A program made the position numbers and the translations under genes. Below are positions 17,835 to 26,372 of a stretch of 64,000 nt of DNA, piece after piece. Source of the stretch: Bacteroides salyersiae WAL 10018 = DSM 18765 = JCM 12988 (GTDB lineage: Bacteria > Bacteroidota > Bacteroidia > Bacteroidales > Bacteroidaceae); assembly GCF_000381365.1 (NCBI RefSeq), contig NZ_KB905468.1, positions 232,001-296,000 of the forward strand, in the 5' to 3' direction. The notes below the pieces were generated by a model. The model worked only from the letters and a program-made list of their open reading frames with translations. It was not told the DNA's origin and did not search any database. The first letter of the stretch is position 1, and each line of letters starts with the position of its first letter.

Positions 17835-20552
17835 ATGAACAAATCTCATATACCCCTGTATGTCGAGAATCTGATTCTGACATGCGGAATACTTTTTTTC
17901 TCATTACAAATGCAAGCGCAAAAAAACGATACCCAATTATCATTCAGCATTCGTAATGCCAGCCTTGAAGAATTTATCAAATACTTGGAAAATTCTACCG
18001 GCTTCTCATTCATCTACGGTGAAGAGGTGAAAATCAACCGCCGCATCACACTCGAAGTAAAACAAAAGACGATACGGGAAATTCTCGACCAAGCTTTTAA
18101 AAATGAACCGATAGGTTATCAGATTGCCGGACGGCACATTCTTCTGCAAAAGAAAAAACAAAAGCCGGTAAGCCGCAAGTTCACAATCAGCGGATATGTG
18201 ACAGACGGGACGTCCGCCGAGACGTTGATTGGCGCTAACATCCTTGAGAGTCGTCACAAACAAGGCACTACTACCAATCCTTACGGCTTTTACAGCATCA
18301 CCCTGCCCATGGGAGAAACAGAACTCAGTTTCTCTTATTTGGGATACGAAACCCAGCATCACACGCTGGCACTGAATAAAGACACAGTACTCAACGTCCT
18401 CATGCAAGACAATAACCAATTGGAAGAAGTAGTGATTGTATCCGACAAGACAGAAGCAGGGATTACTGCCACACAAATGGGAGCCATAGAAATCCCGATG
18501 GCACAAATAAAGAATACACCCGGTGCTTTGGGAGAAGCGGATGTAATGAAAACCATCCAGTTGATGCCGGGAGTACAAGCTGGAGTCGAGGGTTCGGCCG
18601 GATTGTACGTACGTGGCGGCGGTCCGGATCAAAATCTGATTCTTCTGGATGGAATACCCATATACAATGTAGATCACCTATTCGGTTTCTTCTCGGTTTT
18701 TACACCGGAAGCCGTAAAAAAAGTAACATTTTTCAAAAGTTCCTTTCCTGCACGTTTTGGCGGCCGCCTTTCATCAGTAGTAGACGTACGTAGCAACGAC
18801 GGAGACATGAAGAAATTTCATGGTACGCTCAGCGTAGGACTGCTCGCAAGCAAACTACAATTGGAAGGTCCTATCATCAAAGACAAAACGTCCTTCAATC
18901 TTTCGGCACGACGCTCTTATATAGATCTGGTAGCCAAACCTTTTATGCCCAAAGATGACAAAATGAGTTATTATTTCTACGATATCAACGCAAAGGTCAA
19001 CCACAAATTTTCAGACCGAAGCCGTCTCTTTCTCAGTTTTTATAAAGGAAAAGATCATTACTCTTTCAAAAGTAAAAGTGTATTTTCTACCACCACATGG
19101 GGCAATGATTATGATTTCGGCAACACCTATGAAAATAAAATGTCGCTCGACTGGGGAAACACTGTTGCATCCGTCCGCTGGAATTATATCTTCAACCAGA
19201 AATTGTTCTGCAACACCACCATCGCTTACAACAAATATCAAATGGATGCCAACTCCGGCACATACAGCAGCAACTGGGTTGGCAATGCAGTAAACGAAAA
19301 CAGCTACCTTGCCAACTATCATTCCGGTATCCGCGACTGGAATTATCAAATGGATTTCGATTACAATCCGACTCCCACGCATCACATCAAATTCGGTGCA
19401 GGTTACCTCCGCCACAATTTTCACCCGGAAGTGGCAACCTCCAAAATCACAGAAAAGGAAGAGGGCGACATTGCACAGGATACCACCTACAACAGTATCT
19501 CCAATAGTACAGTCCGGGCACACGAAATATCAGCATACATAGAAGACAATTTCGATATCGGTTCGCGCCTGCGCATGAATATCGGTTTACACCTATCCAC
19601 ATTTTATGTGCAGAAAAAGAGTTATTTCTCCGCACAGCCCCGTGTATCCGCCCGTTATCAATTGAATAAAGACATCGCATTGAAAACGTCGTATACCAAA
19701 ATGAGCCAGTATATACATCTGCTTTCATCAACTCCCATCTCCATGCCGACAGACCTGTGGGTGCCCGTAACCAGCAAAATCAAACCGATGCAAGCTCATC
19801 AATATTCATTGGGAAGTTATTATACGGGCCTGAAAGGATGGGAGTTTTCTGTAGAAGGTTACTACAAGCAAATGCGTAATGTTCTGGAATATAAAGAAGG
19901 AGTCAGTTTCTTAGGATCTTCTTCCGGCTGGGAGAACAAGGTAGAAATGGGAAAAGGGCGCTCCATGGGAATAGAGTTCATGGTACAGAAAGCTACCGGA
20001 AAAACAACCGGATGGATAGCCTACACACTGGCGAAAAGCGATCGTAAGTTCTCTCCGGGCAGTATCAATAATGGAATACGATTTCCCTATAAGTATGACC
20101 GGAGGCATAATCTCACCTTAGTAGCCAATCATCAATTCAATAACCGGATCGACATAGGAGTTTCATGGATATTTGCTACCGGTGGAACAGCTACCATTCC
20201 CGAAGAGGTAACGGCTGTAATCCGTCCCGGAGAAAATTTTGTCCGGCAGGAAGATTACGTTGAACATCGCAATAACTACAGGCTTCCCGCCAGTCACCGC
20301 CTCAACATAGGTGTCAATTTCAATAAAAAGACCAAACACGGTATCCGTACCTGGAACATCAGCCTTTACAACGCCTATAATGCAATGAATCCGACCTTGG
20401 TATACAGTAACGGAAGCGGTGGATACGCCACATATATCAAAAATCAGGAAAATGGGAAAGTCTACTATCAATATATACCCGGGAAACGGAAAATAACCAA
20501 GCTGACCATATTACCCTGTATTCCTTCCGTCACTTACACTTATAAATTCTAA
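17835..20552 (+). CDS. TonB-dependent outer-membrane receptor with STN signalling domain
   Basis: From the ATG at 17835 the protein has 905 residues; an upstream in-frame ATG at 17793 would add 14. I prefer 17835 because it puts a usual signal peptide (ending LQMQAQ) at the N-terminus and follows a purine-rich stretch. A secretin/TonB short N-terminal (STN) domain is at about 35-110, a carboxypeptidase-regulatory-like domain at about 125-205, the plug at about 215-330 (GLYVRGGGPDQNLILLDG), then the beta barrel to the end. The receptor probably imports a ligand with energy from TonB and signals through STN to the FecR protein. The neighbouring DUF4249 lipoprotein is the usual partner; no SusD gene is present. 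The ligand cannot be read from sequence. Confidence 0.92.
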   Translation: MNKSHIPLYVENLILTCGILFFSLQMQAQKNDTQLSFSIRNASLEEFIKYLENSTGFSFIYGEEVKINRRITLEVKQKTIREILDQAFKNEPIGYQIAGRHILLQKKKQKPVSRKFTISGYVTDGTSAETLIGANILESRHKQGTTTNPYGFYSITLPMGETELSFSYLGYETQHHTLALNKDTVLNVLMQDNNQLEEVVIVSDKTEAGITATQMGAIEIPMAQIKNTPGALGEADVMKTIQLMPGVQAGVEGSAGLYVRGGGPDQNLILLDGIPIYNVDHLFGFFSVFTPEAVKKVTFFKSSFPARFGGRLSSVVDVRSNDGDMKKFHGTLSVGLLASKLQLEGPIIKDKTSFNLSARRSYIDLVAKPFMPKDDKMSYYFYDINAKVNHKFSDRSRLFLSFYKGKDHYSFKSKSVFSTTTWGNDYDFGNTYENKMSLDWGNTVASVRWNYIFNQKLFCNTTIAYNKYQMDANSGTYSSNWVGNAVNENSYLANYHSGIRDWNYQMDFDYNPTPTHHIKFGAGYLRHNFHPEVATSKITEKEEGDIAQDTTYNSISNSTVRAHEISAYIEDNFDIGSRLRMNIGLHLSTFYVQKKSYFSAQPRVSARYQLNKDIALKTSYTKMSQYIHLLSSTPISMPTDLWVPVTSKIKPMQAHQYSLGSYYTGLKGWEFSVEGYYKQMRNVLEYKEGVSFLGSSSGWENKVEMGKGRSMGIEFMVQKATGKTTGWIAYTLAKSDRKFSPGSINNGIRFPYKYDRRHNLTLVANHQFNNRIDIGVSWIFATGGTATIPEEVTAVIRPGENFVRQEDYVEHRNNYRLPASHRLNIGVNFNKKTKHGIRTWNISLYNAYNAMNPTLVYSNGSGGYATYIKNQENGKVYYQYIPGKRKITKLTILPCIPSVTYTYKF

Positions 20553-20557
20553 GCATT

Positions 20558-21586
20558 ATGATAAAAAGAGAGAACCTGTTGCTTCTTTTTCTGCTATCGA
20601 CATTCATCAGCAGTTGTGAAAATGAAATCCCTTTTAACAAAGAAGCCAACCCGCCCAAGCTAATAATGAACGCACTCATTAATGCCGACAGCACAAACAA
20701 TGTGCTCTATCTCAATAAAAGCGGGCAGAATGTAATCAGCCACGTCACTGACGCCAGCGTAGAGATCCGGGTGAATGACGCATTGGTAGAGACTCCGGAA
20801 GCATTGCCGATACCCGAAGGGGAATTTACCTCCCTTCAGAAACGCTTTCTTATTACCACAAAGTTCCACCCTGGAGACAAAGTACGTATCGATGCCATGA
20901 CCGGAGACAGTGTCCATCATGCTTGGGCAGAAGTAATTGTCCCACAGCCACCAATGCCCATCGTACGGGTAGACACAGCAACCGTCCCGGTCAATGAGTA
21001 CGACAACTATTATACAAACCGCCTGCGTTACCGTATCACATTTTCTGACCGCACTGATAATACGAGGAATTATTACCGGCTCGTTCTGGATCGCCGTAAC
21101 ACGATCTACGCTACCATTTTCAGTCCCGAACTAAAAGACACAATACTTACCAGCCAGAACTTTCGAATGCTTTCTCGCGAAGATGTAGTCCTTACTGACG
21201 GACACCCATCCATGTCGGGCAATGACAACGACCTGTTCGAACAAGCAGAAAACATCTATGGAGTATTCGATAACAGCCGCTTCGCCGGACAAAGTTATAC
21301 GATGACAGTTTATGCTACAAGTTATGAAGAGTGGCCGGATCTCTTTCCGCCTCACACTGTCAAACGGAAAATCAGCGATTGCCACGTCCGGCTGCTCAGT
21401 ATCAACGAAACGGATTTTCTGTATTTTAAAGCACTGAATCTAATCGACTCCGATGTGTACGATGAAACCATCATGGAACCGATTGTCTTTGCCAGTAATG
21501 TGCACGGCGGACTCGGAATCGTGAGCATCAGCACAGAAACAAGCGTAAAGATCAATCTCACAGATGAAAAGTATGACGAACGATAA
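20558..21586 (+). CDS. DUF4249 lipoprotein, partner of the TonB receptor
   Basis: The 342-residue protein starts with a lipoprotein signal (lipobox ISSC, Cys20). Its beta-rich body has the DUF4249 start pattern (PPKLIMNALINADS, then DASVEIRVND). DUF4249 proteins are surface or periplasmic lipoproteins that typically follow STN-TonB receptors in Bacteroidetes; their role is not settled. The gene begins 5 nt after the receptor stop, so the two are translated from one mRNA. It ends the ECF operon; the next gene has its own -7 box at 21639. Confidence 0.85.
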   Translation: MIKRENLLLLFLLSTFISSCENEIPFNKEANPPKLIMNALINADSTNNVLYLNKSGQNVISHVTDASVEIRVNDALVETPEALPIPEGEFTSLQKRFLITTKFHPGDKVRIDAMTGDSVHHAWAEVIVPQPPMPIVRVDTATVPVNEYDNYYTNRLRYRITFSDRTDNTRNYYRLVLDRRNTIYATIFSPELKDTILTSQNFRMLSREDVVLTDGHPSMSGNDNDLFEQAENIYGVFDNSRFAGQSYTMTVYATSYEEWPDLFPPHTVKRKISDCHVRLLSINETDFLYFKALNLIDSDVYDETIMEPIVFASNVHGGLGIVSISTETSVKINLTDEKYDER

Positions 21587-21638
21587 AAAATATCGGTCAA
21601 AGAATGAACCTTGCACTGCCTACACCATAAGAAAACAT

Positions 21639-21646
21639 TATCTTTG
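21639..21646 (+). promoter_or_regulatory. Candidate -7 element for the lysO pair
   Basis: TATCTTTG fits TAnnTTTG and lies 21 nt upstream of the ATG at 21668. It rules out the earlier possible start at 21611, which lies upstream of the promoter. Confidence 0.55.
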
Positions 21647-21667
21647 CAGCCTAAAAGTACGGAAATC

Positions 21668-21949
21668 ATGTTTACTATTATCGGAATAATGCTCACAGGA
21701 ATGCTCGTCGGCTATCTGTTGCGGAGCAAACGTCTTTTATGGATTCATAAAGTGATCACCCTACTGATATGGCTGCTGCTTTTTCTATTAGGCATCGACG
21801 TAGGAGGAAACGAAACGATCATCAGGAGCCTGCATGCCATCGGCCTGGAAGCTCTTGCCATCACATTCGCCGCCGTTGCCGGAAGCGTACTGGCAGCATG
21901 GGGACTGTGGTACCTTGTATATATAAGGAATAAGGAGGCGAAGCAATGA
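21668..21949 (+). CDS. LysO-family transporter, N-terminal subunit (split gene)
   Basis: This 93-residue protein has three membrane segments (about 2-20, 25-45, 58-85) and matches the N-terminal part of the LysO (DUF340) family, which exports lysine in E. coli as one chain of about 299 residues. The start at 21668 is chosen because the -7 box lies just upstream. Its TGA overlaps the start of the next gene in the sequence ATGA (21946-21949). Together the two products total 293 residues, equal to one LysO. Similar split pairs are known to me from other Bacteroides, so this is probably a stable two-subunit form rather than a recent frameshift. Confidence 0.75.
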   Translation: MFTIIGIMLTGMLVGYLLRSKRLLWIHKVITLLIWLLLFLLGIDVGGNETIIRSLHAIGLEALAITFAAVAGSVLAAWGLWYLVYIRNKEAKQ

Positions 21950-22548
21950 AAGGGAGTCTCATTATCGTTTCATTCTTTATCGTAGGAACCTTTTGCGGGT
22001 TATATCATCTGATTCCGTATGAATTCACTCACAGCAATCTAAGTTATTATGCCCTGTGCGGCCTGATGTTCTGTGTCGGAATCAGTATCGGTAACGATCC
22101 GAATACCCTGAAAAGTTTCCGCTCGCTCAATCCACGGTTGCTCTTTCTACCTGTCATGACAATACTGGGTACGTTAGCCGGATGTGCTGTTGCCAGCTTG
22201 TTCCTGCCCCATCGTTCGGCCACAGATTGTATGGCGGTAGGTGCCGGATTCGGTTATTATTCCCTCTCCAGTATCTTCATCACCGAATATAAAGGGGCAG
22301 AATTAGGAACGATTGCATTGCTATCGAATATTCTTCGTGAAATTATAGCCCTGTTAGGTGCCTCACTTTTCGTGAAGTTTTTCGGCCGGCTGGCTCCCAT
22401 CTCCGTAGGCGGTGCTACCACCATGGATACTACTCTACCCATCATTACCCGCTATTGCGGAAAAGAATTTGTCATAATTTCCATCTTTCATGGCTTTATT
22501 GTAGATTTCAGCGTACCGTTTCTTGTGACACTATTCTGTTCCGTGTAG
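21946..22548 (+). CDS. lysO: LysO-family transporter, C-terminal subunit (split gene)
   Basis: This 200-residue membrane protein has about five to six hydrophobic segments and typical DUF340/LysO motifs (GAGFGYYSLSSIFITEYKG, then ATTMDTTLPIITRYCGKEF). LysO exports lysine and toxic lysine analogues; substrate here is inferred from family. It starts inside the stop of the N-terminal subunit gene, which couples their translation and favours equal amounts. The preceding ORF supplies the missing first helices. A 26-bp palindrome follows 56 nt downstream. Confidence 0.85.
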   Translation: MKGSLIIVSFFIVGTFCGLYHLIPYEFTHSNLSYYALCGLMFCVGISIGNDPNTLKSFRSLNPRLLFLPVMTILGTLAGCAVASLFLPHRSATDCMAVGAGFGYYSLSSIFITEYKGAELGTIALLSNILREIIALLGASLFVKFFGRLAPISVGGATTMDTTLPIITRYCGKEFVIISIFHGFIVDFSVPFLVTLFCSV

Positions 22549-22604
22549 GCAAACGTATTTCAAATAGATTACATTTAAAGGCATATCTTCTACTTTTTAA
22601 TGCT

Positions 22605-22630
22605 CATTTATTGATGTACATCAATAAATG
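22605..22630. promoter_or_regulatory. Perfect 26-bp palindrome containing an FNR-type site
   Basis: Positions 22605-22630 read the same on both strands. The centre is TTGAT-GTAC-ATCAA (22611-22624), which equals the FNR consensus TTGAT-N4-ATCAA; flanking TTTA/TAAA extend the symmetry. It lies 56 nt after lysO and about 55 bp upstream of the -7 box at 22686-22693. That is close to the distance used by CRP/FNR-family activators. No T-run follows, so it is not a plain terminator. Confidence 0.65.
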
Positions 22631-22685
22631 CAGGTGTAATATGCACTTTATCCCTATTTTATTTTTATGCTATAAAACATATTCT

Positions 22686-22693
22686 TATATTTG
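22686..22693 (+). promoter_or_regulatory. Candidate -7 element for the small secreted protein gene
   Basis: TATATTTG matches TAnnTTTG. Transcription from here would give a leader of nearly 100 nt before the ATG at 22797. The FNR-like palindrome lies upstream of it. Confidence 0.5.
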
Positions 22694-22796
22694 CATAGGT
22701 AAAAAGAAAAATTAAGCGCTTAACTACGTTTTCAATAGGTATTAGATTTAGTTTTTAGGATTAGTTTTTAGGTATAACAATTAAAAAGTAGGTATT

Positions 22797-23153
22797 ATGA
22801 AAAGATTAGGATTAACATTCGTGGCAGCATTCTGCCTGGCTGCTATGACTTTTGCAGCAGGAAACCAACCTACGACTGCAAAATGGGAAGGAAACATCAA
22901 CGTAAATAAGTTGAGTCAGTATCTGAATTTAAATTCAGTACAAAGTGAAGAGGTTTCCAATATCTGTGAATATTTCACAGAACAGATGGGACGTGCTACT
23001 GTTGCCAGAAAAAATAAGGAAACAAAGTTGCACAACGCCGTTTACGGAAACCTGAAATTGATGAAAAGAACGCTCACCGATGAACAGTATGCCAAATACA
23101 CAGCTTTACTGAACATCACTTTAAAGAATAAAGGCATTGAACTGAGCAAGTAA
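22797..23153 (+). CDS. Small secreted protein of unknown function
   Basis: This 118-residue protein has a clear signal peptide (cleavage near TFAAG, residues 20-22). The mature part is helical and basic, with LNLNSVQSEEVSNICEYF and a late LTDEQYAKYTALLN segment. Such LT-x-x-Q-like helices recall Spy/LTXXQ periplasmic proteins, but I cannot assign the family. It is monocistronic, with its own -7 box and a strong terminator. The FNR-type palindrome upstream suggests it may respond to a CRP/FNR-family regulator. Confidence 0.75.
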   Translation: MKRLGLTFVAAFCLAAMTFAAGNQPTTAKWEGNINVNKLSQYLNLNSVQSEEVSNICEYFTEQMGRATVARKNKETKLHNAVYGNLKLMKRTLTDEQYAKYTALLNITLKNKGIELSK

Positions 23154-23175
23154 ATTGATTAATACATAAATGTGA

Positions 23176-23214
23176 AAAAGGTGTCGACAGTTTTATGCGT
23201 CGGCACCTTTTTTT
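23176..23214. terminator. Rho-independent terminator between two convergent genes
   Basis: GGTGTCGAC (23180-23188) pairs with GTCGGCACC (23199-23207) with one G-T pair. Seven T follow on plus and five A precede, so it can end both the small secreted gene (plus) and the Smr gene (minus). Confidence 0.88.
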
Positions 23215-23237
23215 CTATCATTACTTCGTAACGAAAC

Positions 23238-24290
23238 CTAACGGATAGTTACCAATGTAGCTCCAAAACCATATTCCTGAAAAGAAGCGTCCTGATAACG
23301 GCAAGTGCTATATTTGCGCTTTAACTCATCGAGTAAGGCCTTGCGGAGTACTCCATCTCCCTTACCGTGAATGAAAACTATTTTTTGTTCGCGCTTTGTC
23401 TTATACCGTTCCATCACCTCACGAAACTTATCCAACTGATAATTCAATATCTCGGCATTACTCATACCATGAGTATCATCCAACAATTCATTGATATGCA
23501 GATCTACCTCCACAATACCATTGGAAACACCCCGTTTCACGATCGGCTGTGATTTAGGTTTCTCCACATCTTTTTTCTGCAACAGAGCCGCCTGTATTTC
23601 TTCGGCCGAAACATACACCTGCTTAGCCGGAACATCATTTGTTATGATATCATAAATCAATGCCGGCTCTTCAAAGAAATCCGATTCACGGAAAGTATGC
23701 AGTTTATAGAACTTTACCGTATCGATACGAAGCTCCACACTGACCACCGGTTTCACAGAGAAAGTCTTGCTGTCCTTAAAAGCAATAAACTGTATGGAAA
23801 CACGCTCCAATTCATTCAATACGTCTTTGGTAAAATCCTCAAGAAACAGCTTCGTATTAGGCTCTGCCAATCCGTGAGAGCGAGTTTTCCAAGCCTTGCC
23901 TTCAGCACTGAGGTAAGTATAATAAAGATAGTAATTACTATCATTCACCAGATAAGCCTCGAAAGCAGTGCTGCTGATAGCCTTGACATCTTCGGGCACG
24001 AAAGCTAAAAAAACGTTCAGAACATCCCCACCCCGCATTTCCGGTCGACGCTGCAGAACAGGAATTTCCGGTTTGACGGGCTTGGCAGGTTCTTCAGCCT
24101 TTTTAGGAGCCGCAGCCGGTTTTCTATTTATGTTATAGTCGTCCGTTTCAATCACCACGCACTCACGAACCTGCATCGGGATATCAAATCCGTCCGCATC
24201 TTCCACCAACACAATGTCTTTTCCCTGGAAACCTTTCACAATTCCCCCGCCTACTTCACTGAGAAAGCGCACTTTATCACCTATTTTCAT
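23238..24290 (-). CDS. DUF2027 and Smr domain protein (MutS2 C-terminal-like)
   Basis: The 350-residue protein begins with a beta-rich DUF2027 region (about 1-220; KIGDKVRFLSEVGGG at the start) joined by a Lys/Pro-rich linker (about 60-75). It ends with a Smr domain (about 265-350) holding the DLH motif (VEVDLHINEL) and HGKGDG loop. Smr domains are small nucleases acting on DNA or RNA, as in MutS2 and ribosome rescue factors. The N-terminal domain is typical of Bacteroidetes. It is divergent from queA, with overlapping core promoters. Exact role unknown. Confidence 0.85.
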   Translation of the reverse strand: MKIGDKVRFLSEVGGGIVKGFQGKDIVLVEDADGFDIPMQVRECVVIETDDYNINRKPAAAPKKAEEPAKPVKPEIPVLQRRPEMRGGDVLNVFLAFVPEDVKAISSTAFEAYLVNDSNYYLYYTYLSAEGKAWKTRSHGLAEPNTKLFLEDFTKDVLNELERVSIQFIAFKDSKTFSVKPVVSVELRIDTVKFYKLHTFRESDFFEEPALIYDIITNDVPAKQVYVSAEEIQAALLQKKDVEKPKSQPIVKRGVSNGIVEVDLHINELLDDTHGMSNAEILNYQLDKFREVMERYKTKREQKIVFIHGKGDGVLRKALLDELKRKYSTCRYQDASFQEYGFGATLVTIR

Positions 24291-24332
24291 TTTTCTATTT
24301 ACAATTTACCGTTTACAAACTACAATTTAGGG

Positions 24333-24350
24333 CAAATATAGTTACTTTTG
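24333..24350. promoter_or_regulatory. Back-to-back divergent -7 elements (smr and queA)
   Basis: CAAATATA (24333-24340; TATATTTG on minus) and TACTTTTG (24343-24350 on plus) are separated by 2 bp and point outward. Both fit TAnnTTTG. The cores overlap, so polymerase can occupy only one at a time. Confidence 0.6.
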
Positions 24351-24358
24351 CGATCGCA

Positions 24359-25591
24359 ATGAAAGAAAAGATGAAAGAAAACCCTAAACATATCCGTATT
24401 AGCGAATACAACTATCCCCTGCCGGAGGAACGTATCGCCAAATTTCCCCTTCCCGTACGTGACCAGTCAAAACTGCTCGTATACCGTCAAGGTGCAGTAA
24501 CCGAAGACGTGTTTACCTCTCTTCCCAAATACCTCGCCAAAGACAGCCTGATGATATTCAACAACACGAAAGTCATTCAGGCCCGCCTCCACTTCCGTAA
24601 AGAAACAGGAGCACTGATAGAGGTGTTTTGTCTCGAGCCTGTCCAACCGAATGACTACGCACTGAACTTTCAGCAAACGGAACATGCAGCATGGCTCTGC
24701 ATGATCGGCAACCTGAAGAAATGGAAAGAGGGCCCGCTCCACAGAGAACTGACGGTAAAGGGACATCCGCTCACACTTACCGCCACACGTGGCGAATGCC
24801 GGGGAACAAGCCACTGGGTAGACTTCTCTTGGAATAATTCCGAAGTCACCTTTGCCGATATCTTAGAGGTTTTCGGAGAGTTGCCCATCCCGCCCTACCT
24901 GAACCGGGAAACCCAGGAAAGCGACAAGGAGACTTATCAAACGGTATATTCAAAAATAAAAGGTTCCGTAGCCGCCCCGACAGCAGGACTTCACTTTACA
25001 CCACGGGTACTGGATACTCTCCGAAAAAAAGGAGTCGATCTGGAAGAACTGACATTGCATGTGGGCGCAGGAACATTCAAACCGGTAAAAAGTGAAGAAA
25101 TTGAAGGACACGAAATGCATACGGAATACATTTCCGTCTCACGTTCGACCCTCCGGAAGTTGATCGGCCATAACGCCTGTGCCATTGCCGTGGGAACAAC
25201 CTCGGTACGTACTTTAGAAAGTCTGTATCATATCGGAGTAACTCTGGCTGCCAATCCACAAGCAACAGAAGAGGAACTCCACGTACGCCAATGGCAACCC
25301 TACGAAAAATACGATGAGATTCCGCCGGTCGTGGCGCTTCAGAAAATACTGGATTACCTTGATTACAACGGTATGGAGACTTTGCACACCAGTACACAGA
25401 TCATCATCGCCCCCGGATACGACTATAAGATAGTAAAAGCAATGATAACCAATTTCCACCAGCCGCAAAGTACCTTGCTGCTTTTGGTTTCAGCATTTGT
25501 AAAAGGAAACTGGCGAACGATATACGACTATGCACTCAGTCACGATTTCCGTTTTCTGAGTTACGGAGATTCATCGTTGCTGATCCCATAA
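24359..25591 (+). CDS. queA: S-adenosylmethionine:tRNA ribosyltransferase-isomerase (QueA family)
   Basis: QueA transfers and rearranges the ribosyl part of AdoMet onto preQ1 in tRNA to make epoxyqueuosine. The 410-residue protein has the family blocks RDQSKLLVY, NNTKVIQARL, VAAPTAGLHFT, LHVGAGTFKPV and NFHQPQSTLLLLVSAF. It is about 60 residues longer than the usual 350; an insertion near 80-140 accounts for most of this. Bacteroides carry two QueA-like genes, and this looks like the longer type, so its function may differ from the classical enzyme. The ATG at 24359 lies only 9 nt after the -7 box, so the mRNA may be nearly leaderless; Met5 (24371) is the alternative start. A NUDIX gene follows after 50 nt. 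Confidence 0.82.
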   Translation: MKEKMKENPKHIRISEYNYPLPEERIAKFPLPVRDQSKLLVYRQGAVTEDVFTSLPKYLAKDSLMIFNNTKVIQARLHFRKETGALIEVFCLEPVQPNDYALNFQQTEHAAWLCMIGNLKKWKEGPLHRELTVKGHPLTLTATRGECRGTSHWVDFSWNNSEVTFADILEVFGELPIPPYLNRETQESDKETYQTVYSKIKGSVAAPTAGLHFTPRVLDTLRKKGVDLEELTLHVGAGTFKPVKSEEIEGHEMHTEYISVSRSTLRKLIGHNACAIAVGTTSVRTLESLYHIGVTLAANPQATEEELHVRQWQPYEKYDEIPPVVALQKILDYLDYNGMETLHTSTQIIIAPGYDYKIVKAMITNFHQPQSTLLLLVSAFVKGNWRTIYDYALSHDFRFLSYGDSSLLIP

Positions 25592-25641
25592 ACATTCATA
25601 TGCCATTCAAGGCGAACTAAACCTTTTAAAAGACAATAAAG

Positions 25642-26163
25642 ATGCAAAGCGATAATAACGAAGAGATGTTCCCCGTTGTAGACGAAGAAGGAAACATCAT
25701 CGCTGCCGCCACCCGTGGCGAATGCCATAACGGCAGCAAACTGCTCCATCCGGTAATACACCTGCATGTTTTCAATAGTAAAGGAGAACTATATTTACAG
25801 AAACGTCCGGATTGGAAAGACATACAGCCGGGGAAATGGGATACCTCTGTAGGAGGGCACATCGACTTGGGGGAAAGTGTAGATATTGCCCTAAGACGCG
25901 AAACACAGGAAGAATTAGGTATCACGGATTTTATGCCGGAAAAGTTAACCAGTTATATTTTTGAATCTACCCGCGAACGGGAGCTCGTCTTCGTACACAA
26001 AACCATATACGACGGAGAAATACACCCCAGCGATGAATTAAATGGTGGCCGATTCTGGAGTTTGGAAGAGATAAAAGAGAACTTGGGAAAAGAGGTGTTT
26101 ACTCCAAATTTTGAAGGAGAGATAGAGAAAGTCATTGCGTTACACACTTCGAACAAAGTATAA
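25642..26163 (+). CDS. NUDIX hydrolase
   Basis: The 173-residue protein carries a full NUDIX box at about residues 73-95 (GHIDLGES...RRETQEELG), which binds Mg2+ and hydrolyses nucleoside diphosphate-linked compounds. The upstream part (VIHLHVFNSKGELYLQKR, then KDIQPGKWDTSVGGH) resembles the IPP-isomerase-like/YfcD subgroup of NUDIX proteins rather than MutT. Substrate cannot be named. It follows queA in the same direction with a 50-nt gap and ends at a terminator. Confidence 0.88.
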   Translation: MQSDNNEEMFPVVDEEGNIIAAATRGECHNGSKLLHPVIHLHVFNSKGELYLQKRPDWKDIQPGKWDTSVGGHIDLGESVDIALRRETQEELGITDFMPEKLTSYIFESTRERELVFVHKTIYDGEIHPSDELNGGRFWSLEEIKENLGKEVFTPNFEGEIEKVIALHTSNKV

Positions 26164-26284
26164 TAGCGAAATGTTATCACAACCGATAATGAAACATATC
26201 GTTATATACTAACCTATCTTTACTAAAAACCGTTTTAAAAGTATACTAAGAATACTTCCTAAAGAGATTCTTACAGGTATATAT

Positions 26285-26320
26285 AAAAAAGAGGAAGTCA
26301 CTGACCTCCTCTTTAATTTT
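26285..26320. terminator. Terminator between convergent NUDIX and glmM genes
   Basis: AAAGAGGA (26288-26295) pairs with TCCTCTTT (26307-26314), extended inside by GTC/GAC. T-rich sequence follows on plus and A-rich sequence precedes it, so it may work both ways. Confidence 0.78.
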
Positions 26321-26372
26321 AATATGTGTAGTTTAACTGAGTTACTTTATGATTACAACAATAAATACTGTA

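Noticed and set aside
22605..22630. Palindrome as lysO terminator
   Set aside because: No T-run follows on either strand and the symmetry is perfect through the centre with no loop, which fits a protein site better.
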